Assembly (NCBI RefSeq): GCF_014876775.1
Contig: NZ_CP062310.1
Coordinates: forward strand, 620,001-684,000
Length of the DNA stretch: 64,000 bases
Direction: 5' to 3'
Source of the DNA: Infirmifilum lucidum
GTDB taxonomy: Archaea; Thermoproteota; Thermoprotei; Thermofilales; Thermofilaceae
Position numbers and translations under genes: made by a program
Part shown: positions 32,946-41,842 of the stretch, piece by piece
How the letters are laid out: each line of letters begins with the position of its first letter
Numbering within the stretch: the first letter of the stretch is position 1
The notes under the pieces: model-generated
The model's database searches: none
What the model saw: the letters and a program-made list of their open reading frames with translations, nothing else
What the model was told of the DNA's origin: nothing

Positions 32946-33911
32946 ATGGCGGGTACTGGGTCATTACGGCACGACGAAATGGTGTATCTCAAGTCCCTCG
33001 CAAACGCCCTGCAGGAGCTCGTAGTGAGTCTTTTCGAGGAGGGGGTTAGCGAGATACTTGTAAACCCTGGTGAGGATGACCCATACTCTAAGATAGCCGG
33101 GAGGTACGGGATCTCCAGGGAGGCGCTCCTAGAAGAGGCTGTGAAAAGAGGTTTTCTCAAGCCAGTTGTCGCCGACAGGCTGGTTTTCTGCCCGAAGTGC
33201 GGTAACACCAGCTTCAAGGCCCGCTATGCCTGCCCGAGCTGCGGATCTCGTGACGTCGAAAAGAACACTTTATTCAGCCACGTCATGTGCGGGTACATAG
33301 GAGTACTAGAGTCGGCCCCAAAAGACGCCCGGGGGAACACCTTGTGCCCTAAGTGTTCCCGGCCGCTCGGCACTCAGGACAAGGACTGGGTTAAGATAGG
33401 GGTAACGTACAGGTGCAAGGGTTGTGGCCTCACGTTCAGTGTCCCGTCGACCCTCCTCGAGTGCACTTCATGCGGCAATGTTTTTGACCATAGGGAGGCT
33501 ACTTACAAGGAGATATACAGGTATTCTGTTGACAGGAGCATTTTAGCTAATGCGTATGGCCAGGTTCTCTCCAAGAGGGTAGCTGAGGCCATTGCCTCTA
33601 AGGGCTACAAGGTGCACTTCAACGCAGAAATTATAACGCTGAGCGGCTTGAAGAAGAAAGTTCCAATGCTGGCCGAAAAGGGCTCGGAGAAGTTCGTCGT
33701 TGAGACTGTTTTCCCGCGCGAAGACGATGCTGTAAAAGCCCGAGAAGAAGTTTTGAATGCTTACGGCAGGACGCTAGACTCGAACGAGAAACACCTAATA
33801 GTAGCCGTGAAAGCACCGGCAGAGCTTTCTCGTAAACCTGAACACGTCGAAACTATCAGAGGAGATAGCCTCGAAGATGCTATCCGGAAGTTAAGGGAGA
33901 AGCTCAAATGA
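32946..33911 (+). CDS. zinc-ribbon protein with TackOD1-like domain and possible nuclease-fold tail
   Basis: A 321-residue three-part protein. Residues 1-80 are helical. The middle has paired zinc ribbons 'FCPKCGNTSFKARYACPSCG', 'HVMCGYIG', 'CPKCSRPLGTQDKDWVKIG' and 'RCKGCGLTFSVPS...CTSCG', which resembles the TackOD1 output domain of archaeal signal-transduction proteins. The C-terminal 120 residues ('YGQVLSKRVAEAIASKGYKV', 'KFVVETVFP', 'NEKHLIVAVKA') look like a restriction-endonuclease-like alpha/beta fold. These readings are by eye. ATG 32946 was chosen; TTG 32940 is also possible. It overlaps the next gene by 4 nt. Confidence 0.7.
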   Translation: MAGTGSLRHDEMVYLKSLANALQELVVSLFEEGVSEILVNPGEDDPYSKIAGRYGISREALLEEAVKRGFLKPVVADRLVFCPKCGNTSFKARYACPSCGSRDVEKNTLFSHVMCGYIGVLESAPKDARGNTLCPKCSRPLGTQDKDWVKIGVTYRCKGCGLTFSVPSTLLECTSCGNVFDHREATYKEIYRYSVDRSILANAYGQVLSKRVAEAIASKGYKVHFNAEIITLSGLKKKVPMLAEKGSEKFVVETVFPREDDAVKAREEVLNAYGRTLDSNEKHLIVAVKAPAELSRKPEHVETIRGDSLEDAIRKLREKLK

Positions 33912-35209
33912 AGACAATTTTCCTCAGTGGCAAGAGGTGGATGCGCACACGGGAGCCCGTAAGTGTTCTCATCTCTTCCGCAGAGGCCTGTAACGGAGTT
34001 ACTATAGTGAAATTCAAGGCCGGAGATACGGAATATGTTGTACCCGTCGAAAAGTGCTCATGCCCTTCAAAGCACACCATGGAGATAGACGGCGAGGTCT
34101 TCTGCGAGGCCGAGTACTGTCCAGACTTCCTTCAAAGGCTCTCCTCGTGTAGTTCTATCAAGCTCAGAAAACACGCGTCAGTACAAGCACTAAGACTGGA
34201 GGGCGTGCTTGCAGAAGACGCGACTAACCCCCATCTCATCGTCTCTGCAGAGAGCGGGGAAAAGTTTGTCTTGAAGGGCTACAGGCTTAGCTCGCGGTGG
34301 AACCCCGAGCCTGCATTCCTGGAGCACTTGAGCAATACGGGTATCTCTCCGGGGCTGATCCTGTCTTACTCCCTGGATGAGCAGGTTCTCGGGATACTCA
34401 CAGAGTACATCGAGGGCGGCACTGACCCCGGCTCAATACTCTATGAGAGCATGGTATCTACTCTTCAGGGGGACTACCGAGTGCCGGAGAGCGAGCTCGG
34501 TGGCGTTGCGGCAACGATCGCAGCTTTCCACAACAGGATGCTCGAGTGTAAGGAAGACTGGTGTAGGCCTCGCTATGCCGAGCGCACAGATATAGACAGG
34601 TGGCTGGGAAGGACAGCCTTCTACCGCTTAAAACTCGAGAAGCTTGGATGGAATATAGGTAAGGCCTGGGCGTACTTGAGCCAGCCTGTAGAGGAAGGTT
34701 TTTCCAGGTCGCTCGGGCAGAGGATTTTACGCACACATGGAGACCTGCACTTCTCACAAATGCTAATGAAGTCGAACAACTTCTATATTTTGGACTTCGA
34801 GGGGGAGCCCGGGAGGCCTGCAGAGTTCCAGAGAGATCTTGAGCCGGCGATCCGCGATGTTGCCACCATGCTTAGAGGGCTGTCCTATATAGTCTTCTTT
34901 GCAATAGCGAACACTCTGAAACTAAGCCAGGAGGAGGCGTTCAACTACGTCTTGAGCGGCGACAGCCGTGTAAGACTCGCAAGCGACTGGGCGCAGGAAG
35001 TGAGCGACGTACTACTTGAGGCGTACTTGAGGCGTATTAACAGGGAGATAGTGCCAGCATCCTCGCCAGAGGAGGCTTATCGCTTGGTCTTGCCGTGGTT
35101 CGTGGAGAGAGCCCTATACGAGGCGTATTATGAGGCCAGCTACCGGGCCGACAACATATATGCCGCGCTCGCAACACTCTATAAAACAATCCCACCTCTT
35201 AATTTATAA
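33908..35209 (+). CDS. maltokinase-like protein kinase-fold enzyme
   Basis: A 433-residue protein. The C-terminal 300 residues match the maltokinase or aminoglycoside-phosphotransferase fold: 'KFVLKGYRL' (nucleotide Lys), 'GILTEYIEGGTDPGS', catalytic 'RTHGDLHFSQMLM', metal Asp 'YILDFEGEPGRPAEFQRDLE' and 'IRDVATMLRGLSYI'. Bacterial maltokinases make maltose 1-phosphate for the GlgE pathway. The N-terminal 90 residues hold a Cys cluster ('CSCPSKHTMEIDGEVFCEAE') absent from typical maltokinases. It is coupled to the zinc-ribbon gene upstream, and glycogen synthase lies 1.3 kb away. The true substrate is uncertain. Confidence 0.75.
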   Translation: MKTIFLSGKRWMRTREPVSVLISSAEACNGVTIVKFKAGDTEYVVPVEKCSCPSKHTMEIDGEVFCEAEYCPDFLQRLSSCSSIKLRKHASVQALRLEGVLAEDATNPHLIVSAESGEKFVLKGYRLSSRWNPEPAFLEHLSNTGISPGLILSYSLDEQVLGILTEYIEGGTDPGSILYESMVSTLQGDYRVPESELGGVAATIAAFHNRMLECKEDWCRPRYAERTDIDRWLGRTAFYRLKLEKLGWNIGKAWAYLSQPVEEGFSRSLGQRILRTHGDLHFSQMLMKSNNFYILDFEGEPGRPAEFQRDLEPAIRDVATMLRGLSYIVFFAIANTLKLSQEEAFNYVLSGDSRVRLASDWAQEVSDVLLEAYLRRINREIVPASSPEEAYRLVLPWFVERALYEAYYEASYRADNIYAALATLYKTIPPLNL

Positions 35210-35281
35210 TTTTAAAGGTTTTGTGCATGTATTTGACGTAAATTTATATTTTTGATAAAAACTCCTTATTGCGGTGGTCGC

Positions 35282-36055
35282 GTGAGCGTCATAGAGAAGG
35301 TAAAAACGGGTATTCCGGGATTCGATGACCTCCTCTACGGAGGGATACCCAAGAGGAATATCGTACTACTCTCCGGGGGGCCGGGTACAGGCAAGACGAT
35401 ATTCTCCCAGCAGTACCTGTACTATGGGCTGGCTAACGGCGAGACAGGAGTTCTCGTGGCTCTCGAGGAGCACCCAGTTCAGATAAGGAGGAATATGGCC
35501 TCGTTCGGCTGGGACGTTCGCAGATTCGAGGAGGAGGGTAAGTTTGCAATTGTAGACGCCTTTACAGGCGGTGTAGGAGAAGCGGCTAAGAGGGAGCGTT
35601 ACGTCGTTAAGAGCGTGGACGATGTCGGGGAACTGATAGATGTTGTTAGACAGGCAATTAGAGACGTTAAAGCTGATAGGGTTGTGATAGACTCTGTCTC
35701 CACACTCTACCTAACAAGGCCGGCTATGGCTCGCTCCGTTCTCATGCAACTCAAGAGAGTCCTTTCTGGTTTGGGCGCCACCTCTCTATTTGTGTCCCAG
35801 GTCAGCGTCACAGAGAGAGGGTTTGGCGGCCCAGGCGTTGAGCACGCTGTGGACGGCATTGTTAGGCTCGATCTGGACGAAATAGACGGGGAGCTTGTCA
35901 GGTCGCTTATCATCTGGAAAATGAGGGGGACGAAACACGACATGAGGAGGAGGCCCTTCGAGATAACAGATAAAGGGGTGGTGGTCTACAGCAACAAAAT
36001 AGTTAAGTTAAGGGAACCTGCATACAGGATTGAAGAAGGTGGCTCTTATGAGTGA
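35282..36055 (+). CDS. KaiC-like RecA-superfamily ATPase
   Basis: A 257-residue single-domain KaiC homologue. It opens with '[18 protein letters not shown]', then Walker A 'GGPGTGKT' (residues 32-39), '[15 protein letters not shown]', Walker B region '[13 protein letters not shown]', and ends with '[20 protein letters not shown]', typical of archaeal KaiC-domain proteins. GTG 35282 is chosen over TTG 35252 because a GGTGGT ribosome-binding sequence sits 4 nt before it and family proteins begin near here. The gene overlaps its HTH partner downstream by 8 nt. Archaeal KaiC proteins are linked to signalling and motility control. Confidence 0.88.
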   Translation: MSVIEKVKTGIPGFDDLLYGGIPKRNIVLLSGGPGTGKTIFSQQYLYYGLANGETGVLVALEEHPVQIRRNMASFGWDVRRFEEEGKFAIVDAFTGGVGEAAKRERYVVKSVDDVGELIDVVRQAIRDVKADRVVIDSVSTLYLTRPAMARSVLMQLKRVLSGLGATSLFVSQVSVTERGFGGPGVEHAVDGIVRLDLDEIDGELVRSLIIWKMRGTKHDMRRRPFEITDKGVVVYSNKIVKLREPAYRIEEGGSYE

Positions 36056-36491
36056 AGTCCCCCTTAAGCCCATCGGTAAGGAGGACGTGAGGAGGCTAGA
36101 GCTTTCACTCATTTTGGGGACACTGCTCAGGCCAGACGTTATCGACGCAATAAGGAACGCTGAAGATAAGCTAACTTGGCTCGACAGCCTTGTCGTGGCA
36201 GCCGGTGCTCTGGCCCGCGAGAGAGCGGGTTACTCTGTCGTGAAGATTGCCGAAGAGCTCGGCAGGACTGAGGCTACGATAAGAAACCACTTGGCGGCTA
36301 AGACTGAGGCTGGCAAGCTAGTAAAGGAAACCTATGAGAGACTACTCCAGGGCGGCGGTAAGCTCGAGATATCGCTCCCAGGCATCGCCTCGACGGGCGA
36401 AGTCGAGGCACTTAAGAAGAAGGTTGAAGAACTCGAGAAAAAGCTTGAGAGCGTCAGGAAAGCCCTTGAAGAAGTTCTCCGTTTGCTCTAA
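36048..36491 (+). CDS. KaiC-associated HTH/coiled-coil regulator
   Basis: A 147-residue protein. The N-terminal 90 residues contain a helix-turn-helix of the family that accompanies KaiC in archaea ('[20 protein letters not shown]', '[19 protein letters not shown]'). The last 40 residues are coiled coil ('[20 protein letters not shown]'). ATG 36048, preceded by GGTGG, is better than TTG 36030. It overlaps the KaiC stop (ATGAGTGA arrangement) and its own stop overlaps the glycogen synthase stop by 4 nt, tail to tail. Confidence 0.75.
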   Translation: MSEVPLKPIGKEDVRRLELSLILGTLLRPDVIDAIRNAEDKLTWLDSLVVAAGALARERAGYSVVKIAEELGRTEATIRNHLAAKTEAGKLVKETYERLLQGGGKLEISLPGIASTGEVEALKKKVEELEKKLESVRKALEEVLRLL

Positions 36492-38125
36492 CCTGCAGAA
36501 AGGACGGCCTTGTAAACATCTATTAATTTCTCTGCAGACTTGTCCCAGGTGAAAAGAGACACTACGCGATCCACGGCATTCTTCCTGATAATTTCACCGG
36601 CATCGACGTATGTCTCGAGTAAGTTCACAAGCCTCCTCTCAGCTATCTTCCCGACATACCTGTCGAGCTGGCCCTTATTCGAGGCCTCCATGAATGCCAG
36701 CATGTCGCGAAGCGCCTCGGCTAGGTCGTAGGGATCCTCAGGCTTAACGTGGAGGCCTGTACCCCTGACCCCGTGTTCCCGTATGTCTAGAACCGTCTCC
36801 TTTAAACCTCCAACTCTAGCTGCTACGACTGGACAGCCGGCAGCCATAGCTTCGACAGCCATTATTCCAAAGGGCTCCCACCTAGAGGGGGCCGCGAAAA
36901 CGTCGGCAGAGATGTGCACGAGTTTGTATATTGAGGGGGCGACTCCGAACACTACGCGCACGTTTGCCGGGTACTCGCGGGATAGGTCTATCAGTATGTC
37001 TATGTAACTTTCTCCGCCCCACACTGGGAGTACTAGGAATAATACCCTCGCTTCTCCCAGATCATGGAGAAGGTACTCTATGGCCTCGGCGAGCAAGTCA
37101 AAACCCTTCTGACGCGATACCCTCCCAGTGGTTATTAAGAGGGGGCCGTCGAAGCGGAAAGGCTCTACTCTGAGGTCTTCTTTAAACGGCGGCCCTACTC
37201 TATCTACGATATACTTCCTCATCCTGTCATCTTGGAGCTGAGGCTCGCCTTGGGAAAGACCCCCTACGGCGTGGAGCAGCAAGTACTTCCTGAGACTTAA
37301 CCTGTCAACACGCGTCGTGGAGAGCTTGCTGAGCCTCTCTCTGTGTACGGATAAGACCTCCCTATAAAGGGACTCGTACGTCCAATCTGTTCCATTGTAG
37401 ACGTAGGCTCCACGGGCTAGTACGTCGTCACCTAGGGCTGACCTGAGGTCTTCTTCAAGGTAAGACCTGCTCACGGTCACTAGCCTGTCTGCCTCGGCGA
37501 GACCAATCTTCTCAGCAACCCCACCGGTCAACTCGTGTATTTCCTGTAGAGATGTTGTGGCGTATCGGCCGTTAATGTATGCCGTGTGGGCCCAGTCTCC
37601 GCGCAACCCTACTTCCTCGAGCATCTGGAGCTCTATCCTCTTCCTCACTAGGAGGTGGACGTGGTAGATCAGCGCGGGTTTTTGCTCATGCCCCCTGTGC
37701 TTCTTGGCAATAAGTAGCAGTAGAACCGAGTGCCAGTCGTGAAAGTGGAGTACATCTGGCTCCTCTAGCCCGAGCTCCTCCTTGTTGAGTAGCAGATAAG
37801 AAAATGCCAGGGAGAACTCGATAACCTTCCTGTCCAGCACGTCGCCCGCATATATGCGCGGGTCGTCTAGTACGCCGCCATGAACTTTAAGAAAGGTGAC
37901 GCCCCTAAACGTCGTTTTCTCGAAGAGGTACCTCCTCCCGTTATAAAATGCCTCGACAGTTTCTGAGCCCAGGCTTATAGAGGGGGTGTGGGCAGGGAGA
38001 ATTACTACGGGTTTTGCTCCCTTATTGGACAACGCTATAGAGAGGTTCGTTGGGACTTCAGCCAGTCCTCCCACTTTCACAAAGGGGGTTGCCTCGAACG
38101 TGAGCATCCAGACGCCTAAAGCCAA
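36488..38125 (-). CDS. glgA: glycogen synthase (GT5)
   Basis: Transfers glucose from ADP- or UDP-glucose to the end of glycogen. The 545-residue GT5 enzyme has 'FEATPFVKVGGLAEVPTNLS' (the K-x-G-G-L nucleotide sugar loop, about residue 17), 'DVLHFHDWHSVLLLL', 'TGRVSRQKGFDLLAEAIEYL' and the acceptor/donor site 'PSRWEPFGIMAVEAMAAGCP'. The first codons overlap the end of the GH57 gene by 10 nt, so both are in one operon. Confidence 0.93.
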   Translation of the reverse strand: MALGVWMLTFEATPFVKVGGLAEVPTNLSIALSNKGAKPVVILPAHTPSISLGSETVEAFYNGRRYLFEKTTFRGVTFLKVHGGVLDDPRIYAGDVLDRKVIEFSLAFSYLLLNKEELGLEEPDVLHFHDWHSVLLLLIAKKHRGHEQKPALIYHVHLLVRKRIELQMLEEVGLRGDWAHTAYINGRYATTSLQEIHELTGGVAEKIGLAEADRLVTVSRSYLEEDLRSALGDDVLARGAYVYNGTDWTYESLYREVLSVHRERLSKLSTTRVDRLSLRKYLLLHAVGGLSQGEPQLQDDRMRKYIVDRVGPPFKEDLRVEPFRFDGPLLITTGRVSRQKGFDLLAEAIEYLLHDLGEARVLFLVLPVWGGESYIDILIDLSREYPANVRVVFGVAPSIYKLVHISADVFAAPSRWEPFGIMAVEAMAAGCPVVAARVGGLKETVLDIREHGVRGTGLHVKPEDPYDLAEALRDMLAFMEASNKGQLDRYVGKIAERRLVNLLETYVDAGEIIRKNAVDRVVSLFTWDKSAEKLIDVYKAVLSAG

Positions 38126-40068
38126 CGCAGGATCACCTGTGCCTCGAAGCCCTCTCCAGGGTTAAGGGCGACGGCATGGTTAAAAGTTATTCCGAGGCCC
38201 TGTAGCTCTCTCTTCAGCCCCTTCTCGGTTCTGGATATGGTCTCGATAGGAGCAACCCAGACCTCGGCGTGCTTACTACTCTCAATAATGACTTCGGGGC
38301 CTCCTTTGGACGTGATTCTAACAGTCCTAGACCAGGGGCTCTCAAACCTCTCGTACATGCTCCTCCTATAGGCATCGTCGACAGTGTAGAATGGTACTTC
38401 ATCTTCAGAGTATGAGAGCCTAGGCATTATGGACAGTTCTACAGATATTTTAGGGTCTATCAGTCTCCTCTCCATGTTCCTCCAGTAATATGAGACCTTC
38501 AATGTCCTCCCCCCATCAAGTACCTCATAGACTTTTGTCACGTGAATCCTGGCAGGCTGGCTTCTGACACTCCAGTCATGGCCTACAGTGGACAACACGA
38601 CCTTCCTCTCGCCTACGTATTCCACGATGTATCTTCGTAGCGCGAGGTCACTAACGTCTACGAACGGCGTGTTATCAATCCAGTCGGAGAGCCTGGCGTC
38701 GCGCCTCCATATGTGCTCGCGGAACGAGGTGCGGCGGTGCCAGTCTGGGTTGAAGCCCTGAACCCCCTGGAGGTATTGCTCGGCGTAGCGTGACATCGTG
38801 TTTACCAGGTTGTGCTCAAGGCCTGCTGCCTTTACGTCCAGCTCAAAGAGACTCCCCCCGTCGTCAGGCTTCAGGTACACGTTCGAGAAGGGGGTCTCGA
38901 CGATTATCTCGTTTTTGCCGTCGAAGTCAAAATCTACCTCCTTCACATAGTACTCCGAGCCGAGAAAGTACCCTCCCTTCTCCTCTGCTATCCTCTCAGC
39001 CCTTATCAGGTGCTCGTAGACCGCCTGCCTCAAGACTGGTATGTAGACGCCGCCGAAGAGGCCGTGCCAGAACGCATCGTTACACTGGGCGAGGTAGTAG
39101 TTCCTCCAGGCCTCCTCTGGGGCCTCTAGTCTTGAAAGCTTCTCCCTTGTGTAGAGCATCTTCTTATGCATGTTGTTAGACTCCCTGTACTTTCTAAGGA
39201 AGTTCGGAAAATACCCACCACTCCACTCCACCATCTTATCGTAGCTCCAGGGGCCGAGGTAGGCCAGACCAGAGTAGCCGTACCGCTTGAGGTACTCCGA
39301 GGGAGTGAGGGTCTGGATCACCCTCTCTTCCCTCAAATATGCGAGGAAGAGCCTGAGCCAGGGCTCGGCCTGCTCGCGGGGCCACCACTCGCCGAACTTC
39401 TCGGCGTCGCTCCCCCATAGCACGTATCTGGAGCCGTTGTGGGTCTGGAAGCCTCTTATGTAGGAGAGAACTTCTGCGTGGGGACGCCAGGGCAAAATGT
39501 ACCTTATGTTCGCATCGATGAAGAAAACGCCTACTCTATGTCCGGCGTACTCTGTGGCTAGAGCCACGTGCGTATCATCTCTCCAGAGGCCAGACCTGTA
39601 GCCCACCTCGTCGTCAAGAATTACGTACTCGTAGCCCGCCCCCCGAACAACTGGTGGCAGAGTTGGATCCCATACCCTCTCGGCAAGCCAGAGGCCCCTA
39701 GGGGTTACGCCGAGCGCCTCTTCGACGAGTTCTCTGCCGCGCTTTAGCTGCTCTACTCTGTCCTCAATGGGGAGCAACGTCAGTATGCTCTCAGAGAAAG
39801 CCCCCCCAAGTATCTCGAAGTTACTCTCCCGTACTACGTCTCTCAGCCGGTTGAGGAAGTCGGGGTACTGCTCGCGCCAGTACACGAGCAGGGATCCGCT
39901 GAAGTGGAGCGTGAGCGGTAAGTCGCGGAAGTCTCCGAGTACGTCTAAGAGCATCTCGTAGCTGTTCTGCTGGATTCTCTGCATAATGCTGTGCTTCTGT
40001 CCAACCGGTTGGTGAAAGTGTAGGACGAAAATGAACGTCGACTTCACAAGGTTAAACTGCTCCAACAT
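38116..40068 (-). CDS. GH57 4-alpha-glucanotransferase or alpha-amylase
   Basis: A 650-residue glycoside hydrolase family 57 enzyme acting on alpha-glucans. Visible GH57 regions are 'FVLHFHQPVGQ' (residues 14-24), 'ILGGAFSESILTLLP', the nucleophile region 'GLWLAERVWDP' (Glu130) and the acid/base region 'VLWGSDAEKFGEWWP' (Asp221). The remaining 400 residues match the DUF1925/DUF1926 tail. Length and layout resemble the Thermococcus 4-alpha-glucanotransferase, but alpha-amylase action cannot be excluded. It is the first gene of the operon with glycogen synthase. Confidence 0.92.
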   Translation of the reverse strand: MLEQFNLVKSTFIFVLHFHQPVGQKHSIMQRIQQNSYEMLLDVLGDFRDLPLTLHFSGSLLVYWREQYPDFLNRLRDVVRESNFEILGGAFSESILTLLPIEDRVEQLKRGRELVEEALGVTPRGLWLAERVWDPTLPPVVRGAGYEYVILDDEVGYRSGLWRDDTHVALATEYAGHRVGVFFIDANIRYILPWRPHAEVLSYIRGFQTHNGSRYVLWGSDAEKFGEWWPREQAEPWLRLFLAYLREERVIQTLTPSEYLKRYGYSGLAYLGPWSYDKMVEWSGGYFPNFLRKYRESNNMHKKMLYTREKLSRLEAPEEAWRNYYLAQCNDAFWHGLFGGVYIPVLRQAVYEHLIRAERIAEEKGGYFLGSEYYVKEVDFDFDGKNEIIVETPFSNVYLKPDDGGSLFELDVKAAGLEHNLVNTMSRYAEQYLQGVQGFNPDWHRRTSFREHIWRRDARLSDWIDNTPFVDVSDLALRRYIVEYVGERKVVLSTVGHDWSVRSQPARIHVTKVYEVLDGGRTLKVSYYWRNMERRLIDPKISVELSIMPRLSYSEDEVPFYTVDDAYRRSMYERFESPWSRTVRITSKGGPEVIIESSKHAEVWVAPIETISRTEKGLKRELQGLGITFNHAVALNPGEGFEAQVILRWL

Positions 40069-40095
40069 CCGATTTATTACTTTTCCTAAAAATCA

Positions 40096-40197
40096 AGCCC
40101 CGGCCGGGATTTGAACCCGGGACCTTCGGCTTTCTCGAACCCCCTGTTACTCTAAGCCTTACGAGGCCGACGCTCCACCAGTCTGAGCTACCGGGGC
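40096..40197 (-). tRNA. tRNA-Thr (anticodon CGT) with a 28-nt intron
   Basis: Minus-strand cloverleaf: acceptor GCCCCGG/CCGGGGC, discriminator T(U), D arm GCTC/GAGC, anticodon loop CTCGTAA (CGT), T arm CCGGG-TTCAAAT-CCCGG. Anticodon stem TCGGC/GCCGA is separated by an intron at 40131-40158 (position 37/38); the mature length is 74. A TATA-like gataaatg lies about 28 nt upstream. Confidence 0.95.
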
Positions 40198-40221
40198 TGG
40201 AGAAAACACAGCACTAGACAT

Positions 40222-40229
40222 TTATCAGC
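40222..40229 (-). promoter_or_regulatory. TATA-like box of tRNA-Thr
   Basis: On the minus strand gataaatg lies about 28 nt before the first base of the tRNA-Thr, the normal archaeal TATA position, so this gene is transcribed separately from tRNA-Glu. Confidence 0.45.
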
Positions 40230-40300
40230 TTTTCGCTAGAATGCTCCTCGCCCTGCAGGCACGCCGACTAAACACAGCTAGCCGGTTAAAGTGAAAGTTA

Positions 40301-40413
40301 TGCCCCGGCCGGGATTTGAACCCGGGATCTTCGGCTTTCTCTGGCTCCAGTACCTCGAGAGGCCGATATCCTCTCAGCCCTCGTGCAGGTTGACCGGGCT
40401 AGACGACCGGGGC
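40301..40413 (-). tRNA. tRNA-Glu (anticodon CTC) with two introns
   Basis: Minus strand: acceptor GCCCCGG/CCGGGGC, discriminator A, T arm CCGGG-TTCAAAT-CCCGG. The anticodon loop is CTCTCGA (CTC) and the stem TCGGC/GCCGA is interrupted by a 19-nt intron at 40336-40354. In addition the D loop between GTCT and GGAT is 29 nt instead of about 10. The surplus of about 18-20 nt (within 40372-40391) is flanked by AGCCC and GGGCT, which can pair, as expected for a second intron with a relaxed bulge-helix-bulge. Total length is 113 nt. Confidence 0.9.
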
Positions 40414-40436
40414 TCCTACCTCTCTTTGTAGAGTGG

Positions 40437-40446
40437 GTTTATTAAT
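40437..40446 (-). promoter_or_regulatory. TATA-like box of tRNA-Glu
   Basis: The A/T-rich tttattaatc on the plus strand (gattaataaa on the minus strand) is about 28 nt upstream of tRNA-Glu. Confidence 0.45.
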
Positions 40447-40555
40447 CTTTTCCCAGGGTGCTTCGCGATGTCTTTGTCGCCTTAGAGTAAGGGTATTTTT
40501 ATAAGGCAGGGTGGCTAGTTGTCTCGTTAATGCGTGGCGACCTGGTGTCCAGGAT

Positions 40556-41830
40556 ATGGCGAAGCTCAGGATACTTGCAGTGTCAGATGTCCACGGCAAG
40601 GAGGACATTGTTGATAGGTTCATAGACTGGACTAAAGGGGATAATATCTCTTACGACGTCGTCGTAGCAGCTGGGGACATTGGAAACCCGCAGAGGCCCG
40701 GGAGCATGTGCAGGATTCTCGGCAAGATTTTTAGGGGCTTGCAGAAGCCAGTCTACTACGTCAGGGGGAACTGGGACATAGAGGGAGACTGCAGCCTCCA
40801 GCAGGCATTCGACTTAGACTCTGTAGGTCCTATATATTTCGGCGACATAGCTCTCGTGGGCCACGGCAGGAGGGCGAACCCCTTTAGACTCGAGAGACAG
40901 GCTAGGACTGTAGTACTCGTAACCCACTACCCTCCCTTCAGCATACTGGATCGCGGGAAAGTTGTAGACAGCTACCACCACTCCCCTCATGCGGGCGTGG
41001 TTGAGATAAACTATCTCATCGACTACTATAGGCCTCGCGTCCATATTTTCGGGCATAGCCACAGTTTTGGAGGTTTGGACGTGGAGCACAACGGCACGGT
41101 GTACGTCAACGTTGCCAGGCTTGATAGGCTTCTCAAGAGCGGTGATCCTATAGGAAACTACGCACTTATCGACATCTCGAGCAGTGGGGATGTTAAAGTC
41201 GAGTGGCGCTTTATCAATGGAGTATGGAAGAGGTGTTCTGGCTGTGGGAGGGTTGTCCACATACCCGAGAAGTGGACCCTGTGCAGGAAGTGCGCGCACA
41301 AGAATGACTTGAAGTTTACTAGGGTTAGCGGGATCCCTTACAGGGCTCTACTGACATTCAGAGACATTTCGACAGATTCTACCATGGAGAGACGTGAAGT
41401 AAGAATCCCCTTTTACACGCTTAAGGACAATTTGACTCTTGAGGACTTCATAGACATTATTGTTACAAGAACATTCAAGGGCATGCTCTCTTCAGAAGAG
41501 GGCGTAAAGGTTTTCGAGATACCTAAGGACAAGTTGATAGAATTCTATGGTACCAGGACGAATGACCCGCTCACGCCATTCAGCGAGTACTTGTTCTCGT
41601 GTAACGAGAACTTACACAACCACAGACTGTGCCTCATCATGAAGATCTTCTCTATCGACAAAAAGGCGCATGTCTTCTGGAAGATAACCTCGGACAATGA
41701 GAAGTCCTACAAAATTAGCACCGAGTACATTCTCTTCAGGGAAGGCTCTATAAATCCAGGTTCACATTTACTGAGACAACTGGTGGACTCTGGGTTTAGA
41801 GCTGTCTCCTACAAGATAGAGGCGATATAG
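40556..41830 (+). CDS. metallophosphoesterase with zinc ribbon and extra C-terminal domain
   Basis: A 424-residue calcineurin-like phosphoesterase. The N-terminal 210 residues hold the five metal motifs: 'ILAVSDVHGKED', 'VVVAAGDIGNP', 'YYVRGNWDIEG' (N-H-E type with Trp-Asp), 'VLVTHYPPF' and 'HIFGHSHSFGGL'. A zinc ribbon 'CSGCGRVVHIPEKWTLCRKC' follows at about residue 235, then a 170-residue domain of no recognised family. ATG 40556 fits the start of the phosphoesterase; the frame continues to GTG 40511. A TATA-like tttttataag lies at 40496-40505. It is 12 nt from the membrane protein gene. The substrate is unknown. Confidence 0.8.
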   Translation: MAKLRILAVSDVHGKEDIVDRFIDWTKGDNISYDVVVAAGDIGNPQRPGSMCRILGKIFRGLQKPVYYVRGNWDIEGDCSLQQAFDLDSVGPIYFGDIALVGHGRRANPFRLERQARTVVLVTHYPPFSILDRGKVVDSYHHSPHAGVVEINYLIDYYRPRVHIFGHSHSFGGLDVEHNGTVYVNVARLDRLLKSGDPIGNYALIDISSSGDVKVEWRFINGVWKRCSGCGRVVHIPEKWTLCRKCAHKNDLKFTRVSGIPYRALLTFRDISTDSTMERREVRIPFYTLKDNLTLEDFIDIIVTRTFKGMLSSEEGVKVFEIPKDKLIEFYGTRTNDPLTPFSEYLFSCNENLHNHRLCLIMKIFSIDKKAHVFWKITSDNEKSYKISTEYILFREGSINPGSHLLRQLVDSGFRAVSYKIEAI

Positions 41831-41842
41831 TTGTCTCTCTTG

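Noticed and set aside
38790-39420. Long plus-strand ORFs opposite the GH57 gene
   Set aside because: They are Arg/Ser/Pro-rich shadows of the GH57 coding strand, whose catalytic motifs are conserved.
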